Source: Pilimelia columellifera
GTDB lineage: Bacteria; Actinomycetota; Actinomycetes; Mycobacteriales; Micromonosporaceae
Direction: 5' to 3'
Length of the DNA stretch: 42,876 nucleotides
NCBI RefSeq assembly: GCF_039532605.1
Contig: NZ_BAAARY010000019.1
Span: 1-42,876 of the forward strand
Shown: positions 6,786 to 14,801 of the stretch, piece by piece
How positions within the stretch are numbered: position 1 is the stretch's first letter
Layout of the letters: every line of letters starts with the position of its first letter
Made by a program: the position numbers and the translations under genes
Notes under the pieces: model-generated
The model's input: only the letters and a program-made list of their open reading frames with translations
The model's database searches: none
Told to the model about the DNA's origin: nothing

Positions 6786-7169
6786 GTGCGCGCGACGCTT
6801 CGGTTCCGCCAGGGCGACGACCGGGGCGCCGCCGCCGTCGAGATGGCCCTGGTCCTGCCGTTGCTGCTGCTCATGTTGTTCGGGATCATCGACTTCGGAC
6901 GGATGTTCAACGCCCAGATCGCTCTCACCGAGGCCGCCCGTGAGGGGGCCCGGGCCGAGTCCCTGGGGGCCGCCGGCGCGGCCCGTATCGAGGCGGTCCT
7001 CGGCGTCGGCGTCGCCACCCCTGTCATCGAGACCTGCCCGGACGTCCCCGGCGCCGAGGACAACGCCACCGTCGAGCTGACCCAGGCGTTCGACCCGGTC
7101 ACCCCGTTGGGACCGATGGTCGGCGGGATCATCCTGACCGCCACCGGAGTGATGCCATGCGCCGGCTGA
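6786..7169 (+). CDS. tadE: TadE-family pseudopilin
   Basis: 127 residues from GTG 6786, chosen because an AAGGAG lies 8 bases upstream and the sequence before it is low-complexity Pro/Arg. A prepilin-like leader ends in DDRG, followed by AAAVEMALVLPLLLLMLFGI, with Glu at +5. Next comes the typical TadE segment DFGRMFNAQIALTEAAREGAR. Such minor pilins are membrane-anchored with the C-terminal part outside the cytoplasm and are needed for Flp pilus assembly. Two Cys (TCPD, PCAG) may pair. The 3' end overlaps the next gene by 13 bases. Confidence 0.9.
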   Translation: MRATLRFRQGDDRGAAAVEMALVLPLLLLMLFGIIDFGRMFNAQIALTEAAREGARAESLGAAGAARIEAVLGVGVATPVIETCPDVPGAEDNATVELTQAFDPVTPLGPMVGGIILTATGVMPCAG

Positions 7170-8311
7170 CCCGCGCCGTCCTGCGCCGCGCGCGTGCCGC
7201 CGTCGGACCCGGTCGCCGTGGGGGCTCCGAACACGGCGCGGCCGCCGCGATCGTCGCGATCGTCGCCGGCATGGGCGTCATGATGGGCATGGGCGCCGTC
7301 GTCATCGACGTCGGCCGCCTCTACGCCGAACGTGAGCAACTCCTCAGCGGCGCGGACGCCGCCGCACGGGCGCTGGCCGAGCAGTGTGTGCGGACCGCCG
7401 CCGACTGTGGACAGAACGCCACCGCGCAGGGTTTCGCCAACGCCAACGCCAACGACGGCACCGCCGGCGTCGCCGCGATCTGCGGCAACGGCCCGAACCT
7501 CAGCCCCGGCTGCCCGGCGCCCACCAACCTCACCGGCTGCCTCGGCGAGGCGCCCGCGGACATCAACTACGTCGAGGCGCACACCGAAACCCAGATCCAG
7601 GGCGGCGGCAGCATCCTGCCCGGCACCTTCATCAAGGCCCTCACCGGCGGCGCATACGCCGGCGCGACCGTCGCCGCGTGCGCCCGCGCGGCCTGGGGCC
7701 CGCCGGCGCGCGCCCGAGGACTCAGCCTCACCTTCTCGGTCTGCGAATGGAACGATCTGACCGGCGACGGGCTCAACCTGTGGCCGTCGGGCGGCGGCAC
7801 GCCACCGGCGTCCAGCGAACGCGTCGTCACGTTCCACACCACCAAGAGCCTGTCGGGCTGCCCGGCCGGCCCGTCCGGGTGGGACGCCCCGGGCAGCTTC
7901 GGCTGGCTCGACGAGGACGGCACCGGCCTGTGCGAGGTGACCGTCGACGACGACGGCAGCTACGGCGGCGACCCGGGCGCCTCGGCGTCGCAGAACTGCC
8001 GCACCGCGCTCGACTCACTGCACGAGGACCGGGTCGAGATCCCGATCCCGATCTACGACGGGGTGCGGGGCGCCGGCTCGAACACCGAGTACCACCTGGC
8101 CGGCTTCGCCTCGTTCGTCCTCACCGGCTACCGCTTTCCGGGCGCCTCCGCCAACTCCTGGCTCCCCGGCGGGACCGTCTGCCCCAACACGCACGGCGGT
8201 TCGACCACATATGTCTGCGGATACTTCACCAGCGGGCGTCTGCTGCCGATAGGGCAGATAGCCACCTCCGGAGCGAACTTCGGCGTGGTCGTGGTCGACC
8301 TTGTCGGATAG
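7157..8311 (+). CDS. TadG-like pilus protein
   Basis: 384 residues. A basic N-terminus is followed by one membrane helix (AAAAIVAIVAGMGVMMGMGAV) and the conserved TadE/TadG stretch VIDVGRLYAEREQLLSGADAA. The long extracytoplasmic remainder is rich in Gly, Asn and Cys, with many cysteines that presumably form disulphides (for example CVRTAADC, CPAP/CLGE). It is translationally overlapped with tadE. The VWA domain of classical TadG is not evident here; one is fused instead to the TadB-like protein of the same operon. Role by family: minor pilin or anchoring of the pilus base to the envelope. Confidence 0.8.
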   Translation: MRRLTRAVLRRARAAVGPGRRGGSEHGAAAAIVAIVAGMGVMMGMGAVVIDVGRLYAEREQLLSGADAAARALAEQCVRTAADCGQNATAQGFANANANDGTAGVAAICGNGPNLSPGCPAPTNLTGCLGEAPADINYVEAHTETQIQGGGSILPGTFIKALTGGAYAGATVAACARAAWGPPARARGLSLTFSVCEWNDLTGDGLNLWPSGGGTPPASSERVVTFHTTKSLSGCPAGPSGWDAPGSFGWLDEDGTGLCEVTVDDDGSYGGDPGASASQNCRTALDSLHEDRVEIPIPIYDGVRGAGSNTEYHLAGFASFVLTGYRFPGASANSWLPGGTVCPNTHGGSTTYVCGYFTSGRLLPIGQIATSGANFGVVVVDLVG

Positions 8312-8332
8312 CGCGGGGGATTGAGGTAACGG

Positions 8333-9130
8333 ATGAAACGGCGGCTGCTCGCGGTGCTGGTCGCCCTGCTGCTGGCGGTCGTCGGCTGCCTGGCCGTCGT
8401 CGTCTACGTGCGCTCGGCCGACGAACGGGCGGTCGCCGGCAGGGACCCGGTGAAGGTGCTCGTGGCCGCCAAACGCATCCCGGCCGGCACCAGCGGGGCG
8501 AGCCTGCGCGCCGGCGGCTACGTCGAGCAGGTCATCATGCCCCGGGCCACCGTGCCCGCCACCGCGATCAGCGAACTGAGCATCACCCTGGACATCCTGG
8601 CCGTCACCGCCGACATCCAGCCCAGCCAGCTGCTGCTGCGCGGCATGTTCGGCGAGCCCACCAAGCTCACCGGCGGCCTGGCGCTGCCCGAAGGCAAACT
8701 CGCCGTCAGCGTCGAGGTCAGCGCCGCGGCCCGGGTCGCCGGGTTCGTCAAGCCGGGCGCCAACATCGCCATCTTCAACACCTTCACCGTCCGCGCCGGC
8801 AAGGGCCGCATCCCGTCCGGTGACACCTCCATCAACAGCAACGCCGCCAACAACCACGCCACCCGGGTGCTGCTGCCCCGGGTCGAGGTGATCGCCGTCG
8901 GCGAACAGGGCACGCCCGGATCGGTCGCCGGGGCCACCCCGTCCGCCTCGGACGCCCCCGCCAAGGCCAAGACCAACGCCACCATCGTCGTCACGGTCGG
9001 GGTGATCCAGTCCGACGCCGAGCGCCTCATCCACGCCGCCCAGACCGGCACCCTCTACCTGGCCCTGCTCGACGACACCGCCACGATCGCACCAGGGCTG
9101 GGCGTCGACAACAACACCCTGTTCCCGTGA
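8333..9130 (+). CDS. cpaB: Flp pilus assembly protein CpaB/RcpC (SAF domain)
   Basis: 265 residues. An N-terminal membrane anchor (LLAVLVALLLAVVGCLAVVVYV) precedes an SAF domain at about 42-105 (VKVLVAAKRIPAGTSGASLR and PSQLLLRGMFGEP), then an RcpC-like beta region ending VPVSVEV-like KLAVSVEVSAAARVAGFVKPG. In Gram-negative Tad systems this protein works with the secretin. In this presumably Gram-positive organism it is likely a cell-wall-side component. It lies 21 bases after the tadG-like gene and 10 bases before cpaE. Confidence 0.88.
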   Translation: MKRRLLAVLVALLLAVVGCLAVVVYVRSADERAVAGRDPVKVLVAAKRIPAGTSGASLRAGGYVEQVIMPRATVPATAISELSITLDILAVTADIQPSQLLLRGMFGEPTKLTGGLALPEGKLAVSVEVSAAARVAGFVKPGANIAIFNTFTVRAGKGRIPSGDTSINSNAANNHATRVLLPRVEVIAVGEQGTPGSVAGATPSASDAPAKAKTNATIVVTVGVIQSDAERLIHAAQTGTLYLALLDDTATIAPGLGVDNNTLFP

Positions 9131-9140
9131 GAGGCCACTG

Positions 9141-10310
9141 ATGACGATCTACTGTGAGCCTCCCGGCGGCGCCCCGCGGCCGGAAGGTCTGCCGGGTCAG
9201 GTGACCCCCGTCGACGACTTCGCCGCCCTGGACCAGGCGCTCGCCGCGCAGCCCGACACCCAACTCGTGGTGCTGGGACCCGGCGTGGCGATGGCCGAGG
9301 CGCTGCGGTTCGCCTCCGGCCAGCGCATCGCCCACCCCAGCCTCGGCGTGGTGCTGCTCCGCGGCGTCGTCGAGCTGGCCGTGCTCGCCGAGGCGATCCG
9401 CGCGGGCGTCCGCGAGGTCGTGCCGGCGTCCGAGCCGGCCGCCCTGGCGCTGGCCTGCGAGCGGTCGTTGGACCTCTCCCGTCAGCTCGGCGCCACCGTG
9501 CGTCCGATCGCCGGCGGACCGGAGTCACGCGAGGCCAAGCTCATCACTGTCTTCGCCGGCAAGGGCGGCTGCGGGAAGTCCACCGTGTCGACGAACCTCG
9601 CGGCGATCCTGGCCGCCGGGGGCAGCCGTCGGGTCCTGCTCATCGACCTGGACCTGCAGTTCGGCGACGTGGCGATCATGCTTCAGCTGGAGCCCGAGCG
9701 CAGCATCGCCGACGCCATCCCGATGGCCGGGCGGCTCGACGAGGCGGCGGTGCGCTCGCTGCTGACCAAGTACCGTCCTGGCCTGGACGCCCTGCTCGCG
9801 CCGGCCGGCCCGGCCGAGGGCGACCACGTCACCCGGGAACTCATCGGCGAGATCATCGGGGTGGCCCGGCAGATGTTCGACTACATCGTCGTCGACACCC
9901 CGCCGTACTTCAGCGACCAGGTGCTGGCCACCCTGGACCTCACCGACTGGTTCGCCCTGGTCGTCACCCCGGACCTGCCGACGCTCAAGAGCGTGCGGTT
10001 GACCCAGGACATGTTCGAGCTGCTGGAGTACCCGAAGGAGCGCCGGCTGGCGATCCTCAACCGGGCCGACTCGCAGGTCGGGCTGACGATCTCGGACATC
10101 GAGAAGGCGGTCGGCATGTCGATGAACGTGCTCATGCCCTCGTCGCGGGACGTGCCGCTGTCGGTCAACCGGGGCGTCCCCATCGCGGTGGACAACCCCA
10201 ACCACCCGGTGTCGCGCTCCATCAAGGAGCTGGCCGACCGCTGCACCGGCGAGTCCAGCCGGCCGGCCACCCACCGGCGCGGCTTCAAGGTGTTCGGACG
10301 GAGGGGCTAA
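9141..10310 (+). CDS. cpaE: CpaE/TadZ-like ParA-superfamily ATPase
   Basis: 389 residues. The N-terminal 115 or so form an atypical receiver-like domain (LVVLGPGVAMAEAL, GVREVVPAS) of the kind found in TadZ/CpaE. A MinD/ParA ATPase follows, with deviant Walker A KGGCGKST at 141-148, LLIDLDLQFGD (switch I/Walker A' region) and VVDTPPYFSDQVLATLDL. In the family it positions the Tad machinery in the cell. It ends 2 bases before cpaF. Confidence 0.9.
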   Translation: MTIYCEPPGGAPRPEGLPGQVTPVDDFAALDQALAAQPDTQLVVLGPGVAMAEALRFASGQRIAHPSLGVVLLRGVVELAVLAEAIRAGVREVVPASEPAALALACERSLDLSRQLGATVRPIAGGPESREAKLITVFAGKGGCGKSTVSTNLAAILAAGGSRRVLLIDLDLQFGDVAIMLQLEPERSIADAIPMAGRLDEAAVRSLLTKYRPGLDALLAPAGPAEGDHVTRELIGEIIGVARQMFDYIVVDTPPYFSDQVLATLDLTDWFALVVTPDLPTLKSVRLTQDMFELLEYPKERRLAILNRADSQVGLTISDIEKAVGMSMNVLMPSSRDVPLSVNRGVPIAVDNPNHPVSRSIKELADRCTGESSRPATHRRGFKVFGRRG

Positions 10311-10312
10311 CG

Positions 10313-11776
10313 ATGGGTCTGGCAGATCGACTCTCCGGCGGCCTCGGCAGCAACCGGGCGCCCGAAGCGGCCCCATCGGCCGACGGCGACAGCGCACCGA
10401 CCGTCCAGGGCGCCGCCTCGGCGGCGGGCCTGGCGGAACCGGTAGAGGGCGACCGGGGCCGTGGCGGCGACCGGTACCGGGCCGCCGGCCGTCCGATCAG
10501 CGACAAGGTCGTCGAGGTCAAGGCCCGGCTCCAGCGCACCCTGGCCGACATTCTCGGGCCGAAGCTCTACGACGCGGAGAGCGGCGGGGACGACCTTGAG
10601 GGGCTGGTCCGGCAGACGTTGTCGGAGCTGCTGGCCCGGGAGGAGACCCCGCTCACCACAGCCGACCGGGCCCGGATCACCCAGGAGGTCCACGACGACA
10701 TCCTGGGCCACGGCCCGATCGAGCCGCTGTTGCGTGACACCGACATCAGCGAGGTCATGGTCAACGGCCCGCACCAGATCTATGTGGAGCGCTCCGGCCG
10801 CCTGGTGCGCGCCGACGTCGAGTTCGCCGACGAGACGCACCTGCGCCGGGTCATCGACCGGATCGTCTCCCGGGTCGGCCGCCGCGTCGACGAGGCCAGC
10901 CCGATGGTCGACGCCCGCCTGCCCGACGGCTCGCGGGTCAACGCCATCGTCCCGCCGATCGCCCTGGACGGCTCGTCGCTGACGATCCGTAAGTTCTCCA
11001 AGGACCCGTTCAGCGTCGAGGACCTCATCACGTTCGGCACCCTCACCCGGCAGACCGCCGAGCTGCTGCGCGCCTGTATCCGCGGCCGGCTCAACGTGGT
11101 CGTCTCCGGCGGCACCGGCTCGGGCAAGACAACCACCCTCAACGTGCTGTCCAGCTTCATCCCCCACGACGAGCGGATCGTCACCGTCGAGGACGCCGCC
11201 GAGCTGCAACTACACCAGGACCATGTGGTGCGGCTGGAGTCCCGTCCGTCGAACGTGGAGGGCCGTGGCCAGATCAGCGCCCGGGACCTGGTGAAGAACT
11301 CGCTGCGGATGCGCCCGGACCGGATCGTCGTCGGCGAGGTCCGCGACGGCGCCGCCCTGGACATGCTCCAGGCCATGAACACCGGCCACGACGGCTCGCT
11401 CACCACCCTGCACGCCAACACGCCCCGGGACGCCCTGGCCCGCCTGGAGACCATGGTCCTCATGGCCGGGATGGACCTGCCGGTGCGCGCCATTCGCGAG
11501 CAGGTCGCCTCCGCTGTGGACCTGATTATCCAGGTCAGTCGGCTCAAGGACGGCAGCCGCAAGATCACTCACATCACCGAGGTGATCGGCATGGAGGCCG
11601 ACATCGTCACCCTCCAGGACCTGTTCATCTTCGACTTCAAGGCCGGCCAGGACGCCCACGGCAAGTTCCGTGGCATCCTCGGCCCGACCGGCCTGCGGCC
11701 CCGCTTCCTGGAGAACCTCGCCGCCTACGGCGTCACCCTGCCGCCGGAGACCTTCATGGCGGGCGGCCTGAGATGA
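10313..11776 (+). CDS. cpaF: Tad secretion ATPase CpaF/TadA
   Basis: 487 residues. This cytoplasmic hexameric GspE/PilT-superfamily ATPase powers pilus extension (and, in known Tad systems, retraction). An N-terminal linker of about 60 residues precedes a helical N-domain, then the ATPase core: Walker A GGTGSGKTT (266-274), Asp box VEDAAEL (292-298), Walker B RIVVGEVRDG (337-346) and His box GSLTTLHANT (361-370). All motifs are intact. The stop overlaps the start of the VWA-TadB gene by 4 bases (ATGA, 11773-11776), so translation is coupled. Confidence 0.95.
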   Translation: MGLADRLSGGLGSNRAPEAAPSADGDSAPTVQGAASAAGLAEPVEGDRGRGGDRYRAAGRPISDKVVEVKARLQRTLADILGPKLYDAESGGDDLEGLVRQTLSELLAREETPLTTADRARITQEVHDDILGHGPIEPLLRDTDISEVMVNGPHQIYVERSGRLVRADVEFADETHLRRVIDRIVSRVGRRVDEASPMVDARLPDGSRVNAIVPPIALDGSSLTIRKFSKDPFSVEDLITFGTLTRQTAELLRACIRGRLNVVVSGGTGSGKTTTLNVLSSFIPHDERIVTVEDAAELQLHQDHVVRLESRPSNVEGRGQISARDLVKNSLRMRPDRIVVGEVRDGAALDMLQAMNTGHDGSLTTLHANTPRDALARLETMVLMAGMDLPVRAIREQVASAVDLIIQVSRLKDGSRKITHITEVIGMEADIVTLQDLFIFDFKAGQDAHGKFRGILGPTGLRPRFLENLAAYGVTLPPETFMAGGLR

Positions 11777-13725
11777 CCGTCCGCCGGCTGCCAGCCCTGG
11801 CCGCCGCCGCGGCGGCCCTGTGCGCGCTCGCCACGCTCGCCTTGACGCCGGCAGCGGCGGGCGCCGACGGGCCTGCCGTCGCCGTGACCGGGGTGCAGGC
11901 CACCCCCGGGGCGGTCGAGTTCTTCCTGGCTGCCAGCGCCCTGCCGGCCGGCGTGTCGTTGGCCGACGCCACCGTCACCGTCCACGCTGGGCAGACCCCG
12001 CTGCACAGCACCGTGCGCGCCGTCGGCGGCGCCGCGGGTCCGGACGCGCCCCGTCGGGCCGTCGTGCTGGTGCTCGACACCAGCGGCTCGATGGCCAACG
12101 ACGACCGGATCGGCGCCGCCCGCGCCGCCGCCCTCGACTACGCCGCCACCGCCCCCGAGGGCGTCTGGCTCGGCCTGGTCACCGTCTCCGACGTCGCCCG
12201 CGCCATGATCGCCCCAACGGCCAACCGGCCGGCCTTCACCGCCGCGGTGAACGGGCTGACCGCCACCGGCAAGACCGCGCTCTACGACGGGGTCGAGGCG
12301 GCCCGGGCGATGCTCGACCCGAGGCAGACCCCCGGCGCAGCGGCGTTCGTCGAACGACGCGTCGTCGTGCTCTCCGATGGCGAGGACACCGCCTCGACGA
12401 CCCGCTACGACCGGCTCGCCGGCGACCTCTCCCGCGCCACCGCCATCGTCGACGCAGTCGCCTTCGGCGAAGCCGACCAGGCTGAGCTTGCGGGTCTGAC
12501 CGGCCCGACCGGCGGCGAGGTCTTCCCAGCGGCGAACGCGGCTGGCCTGCGGGCGGTGTTCCGGACCATGGCCGCCGGTCTCACCCCGCCGCTCATCGTG
12601 CGGGCCACTGTCCCGCCGCAGCTCAGCGGCCAGAGCACCACGCTCCAGGTCAGCGTGGCGGTCGGCGGCACGACGTTGGCGGCCAGCGTCCCGACCCAAC
12701 TGCGCGCCGACCCGGCGGCCGCCACCGGACCGGAGAGTTTCCAGGTCAGCGGCGCCACCGGGCTCAGCCCGACCGTTCTCGCCGCCGTCGTCGGCGTCGC
12801 CCTGTTCGCGCTGGTGCTGGTGACCCTGCTGCCGCTGGTGGGCCGCAGCGAGGTCCAGCAGCGGCTCAGTCGGCTCGACCGGTTCGTCCCGCAGCGCGGC
12901 GCGAAGACGTCCGCGGCCGGCAGCAACCAGATGCTCGCCGCCGCCCTGTCTTTCTCCGAGCGGGCCGTGCGCCGCCCCGACCGCCGCGAACGTATCGAAC
13001 TGGCCCTGGACCGGGCCGGCAGCAACCTGCGGGCGGCCGAGTGGCAGCTCATCCGGGCTGGGGTCGCCGCCGGCGGCGCGATCGTCGGCGCGCTGATCCT
13101 GCCGGTCATCGTGGGCCTGCCCCTGGGCGCGATCGTCGGCTGGCTCGGCAGCGCCGGGTACCTGAGGTTCCGCGCCGGACGGCGCACCCGCAGATTCGCC
13201 GAGCAGCTGCCCGAGTCGCTGCAGCTGGTCGTCGGCTCGCTGCGCTCCGGGTTCTCGCTGCCACAGTCGATCGACGCGTTGGTGCGTGAGGGCGCCGAGC
13301 CGGTAGCCAGCGAACTGGGCCGCGCGCTGGCCGAGACCCGACTCGGCGGCGACCTTGAGGACGCTCTGGAGAAGGTCGGCGAGCGCAACGGCAGCCAGGA
13401 CATGCGCTGGCTGGTGATGGCGATCCGGATCCAACGCGAGGTCGGCGGCAACCTGTCCGAGGTGCTGGAGACCGCTGTGGAGACGATGCGCGAGCGGGGT
13501 CGGCTGTTCCGGCACGTGCGTGCCCTGTCCGCCGAGGGCCGGCTGTCGGCGATGGTGCTGCTGGGTATGCCGATCGTGCTGGGCCTGTGGATGTTCTTCT
13601 TCCGCAACGAGTACGTCCGCCCGCTCTACACCGAGCCGCTGGGCATCGCGATGCTCGTCGCCTCCACTGTCATGATCGGGATCGGGGCGTTCTGGCTCAG
13701 TCGCATCGTCAAGGTGGAGGTCTAG
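11773..13725 (+). CDS. TadB-like platform protein with N-terminal extracytoplasmic VWA domain
   Basis: 650 residues, about twice the usual TadB length. Residues 1-31 form a signal peptide (ending AAAGA). Residues 97-275 are a von Willebrand A domain with a complete MIDAS: DTSGS (102-106), the ATGKTALYDG loop with its Thr, and LSDGED (200-205). A transmembrane segment lies at 333-356. Next come a short cytoplasmic helix-rich part, membrane segments at about 428-465, a T2SSF domain at about 475-590 (ESLQLVVGSLRSGFSLPQSI), and terminal membrane segments near 594-611 and 624-643. The T2SSF half is the inner-membrane platform of the pilus motor; the VWA half should face outside and could bind a protein ligand through a metal. 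Coupled to cpaF; tadC follows directly. Confidence 0.9.
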   Translation: MTVRRLPALAAAAAALCALATLALTPAAAGADGPAVAVTGVQATPGAVEFFLAASALPAGVSLADATVTVHAGQTPLHSTVRAVGGAAGPDAPRRAVVLVLDTSGSMANDDRIGAARAAALDYAATAPEGVWLGLVTVSDVARAMIAPTANRPAFTAAVNGLTATGKTALYDGVEAARAMLDPRQTPGAAAFVERRVVVLSDGEDTASTTRYDRLAGDLSRATAIVDAVAFGEADQAELAGLTGPTGGEVFPAANAAGLRAVFRTMAAGLTPPLIVRATVPPQLSGQSTTLQVSVAVGGTTLAASVPTQLRADPAAATGPESFQVSGATGLSPTVLAAVVGVALFALVLVTLLPLVGRSEVQQRLSRLDRFVPQRGAKTSAAGSNQMLAAALSFSERAVRRPDRRERIELALDRAGSNLRAAEWQLIRAGVAAGGAIVGALILPVIVGLPLGAIVGWLGSAGYLRFRAGRRTRRFAEQLPESLQLVVGSLRSGFSLPQSIDALVREGAEPVASELGRALAETRLGGDLEDALEKVGERNGSQDMRWLVMAIRIQREVGGNLSEVLETAVETMRERGRLFRHVRALSAEGRLSAMVLLGMPIVLGLWMFFFRNEYVRPLYTEPLGIAMLVASTVMIGIGAFWLSRIVKVEV

Positions 13726-14658
13726 ATGCCGCCAGGTGGCGTGATCCTGCTCATCGGACTTGCCGGGGTAGCCGGCGCCCTCGTCATCGTCGTGCTCGCT
13801 CTGGTCGGCGTCAGTGGGGCTCAGGCCGACATCCAACGTTCGCTCGCGGCGCTGGACCGGGCCCGCCCGGTCGGCGGCTACGTCGCCCCCCGGGACCGGT
13901 CCCTGCGTGAGCGGGTCGGCGCCCCGCTGGGGGCCAGGCTCGGCGGGCTCGGTCGGGCGCTGACGCCCGGCGCCGCGGTGGTGCGGCTGCAACGGCACCT
14001 GGACTACGCCGGCAACCCGCCGGCGTGGCCGGTGGAACGGGTCATCCCCGCTAAGGGCGTGGCACTGGCGGTCGGGGCCGTCTTCGGCGGCCTGGTCGGC
14101 GCGGCTTTCGGCGGTGGGCGTGGCGCGGTGCTCGGCGTCATCGGAGGGGCGTTGCTCGGGCTGTTCGCCCCGGACCTCATGGTCTACAACCTGGGGCTCA
14201 AGCGGCAGCAGGAGATGGTCGGATCGCTTCCGGACATCCTGGACACCCTGGTCATCAGCGTCGAGGCTGGGCTCGGCTTCGACGCGGCCGTCGCGCAGGT
14301 CGCCCAGAACGCCCGCGGTCCGCTCGCCCGCGAGTTCGTCCGGGTGCTCCAGGAGATGCAGATCGGCAAGTCGCGCTCGCAGTCGCTACGGGCGCTTGCC
14401 GAGCGCACCACGGTGCCGGAGCTGCGGACCTTCGTCACCGCCGTCGTGCAGGCCGGAGACCTGGGCGTGCCGATCGGCGGGGTGCTGCGCGAGCAGTCCA
14501 AAGAGATGCGCCTGCGCCGCCGCCAGCGCGCCGAGGAACTGGCCCAGAAGGTCCCGATCAAGATCCTGTTCCCGGTGCTGTTCTTCATCTTCCCCTCCCT
14601 GTTCGTCGTCATCCTCGGCCCCGCCGTCCTCGAAATGATCGAAGTCTTCTCCAAGTAA
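13726..14658 (+). CDS. tadC: Flp pilus platform protein TadC
   Basis: 310 residues, starting immediately after the VWA-TadB stop. A membrane segment lies at the N-terminus (ILLIGLAGVAGALVIVVLAL) and further segments at about 105-145. A T2SSF domain at about 165-285 (GSLPDILDTLVISVEAGLGF, then ELRTFVTAVVQAGDLGVPIG) precedes a final helix. It pairs with the TadB-like protein to form the membrane platform moved by CpaF. It is last gene of the operon; a long dyad follows. Confidence 0.92.
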   Translation: MPPGGVILLIGLAGVAGALVIVVLALVGVSGAQADIQRSLAALDRARPVGGYVAPRDRSLRERVGAPLGARLGGLGRALTPGAAVVRLQRHLDYAGNPPAWPVERVIPAKGVALAVGAVFGGLVGAAFGGGRGAVLGVIGGALLGLFAPDLMVYNLGLKRQQEMVGSLPDILDTLVISVEAGLGFDAAVAQVAQNARGPLAREFVRVLQEMQIGKSRSQSLRALAERTTVPELRTFVTAVVQAGDLGVPIGGVLREQSKEMRLRRRQRAEELAQKVPIKILFPVLFFIFPSLFVVILGPAVLEMIEVFSK

Positions 14659-14681
14659 CCCCGCCCCTCCCGCCCCAGGCT

Positions 14682-14742
14682 GTTGACCATGACTCCTGCC
14701 GCGTGAATCACGGCCGATTCATCCGCAGCGGTCATGGTCAAC
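14682..14742. repeat. 61-bp inverted repeat between tadC and cgoX
   Basis: GTTGACCATGAC (14682-14693) and GTCATGGTCAAC (14731-14742) are exact reverse complements of 12 bases. Inside them TGAATC (14704-14709) and GATTCA (14716-14721) form a second perfect stem around ACGGCC, with partly complementary bases between the two. It may act as a bidirectional terminator of the Tad operon. It also has the look of the dispersed palindromic intergenic units seen in related actinomycetes (inference). Confidence 0.6.
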
Positions 14743-14801
14743 GCCGCTTGGGGTTGGGGCCCGGGTGGGGTGATGGTTGGGGGTGGTGGTTGGGTGGGGG
14801 T

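Noticed and set aside
6452..7837. 461-codon minus-strand frame across flp, tadE and tadG
   Set aside because: Compositional shadow; the plus-strand genes have ribosome-binding sites, pilin motifs and membrane helices.
11725..13998. 757-codon minus-strand frame opposite the VWA-TadB gene
   Set aside because: Low-complexity His/Gln/Asp/Arg translation with no family sequence; the plus strand has coupled tad genes with intact motifs.
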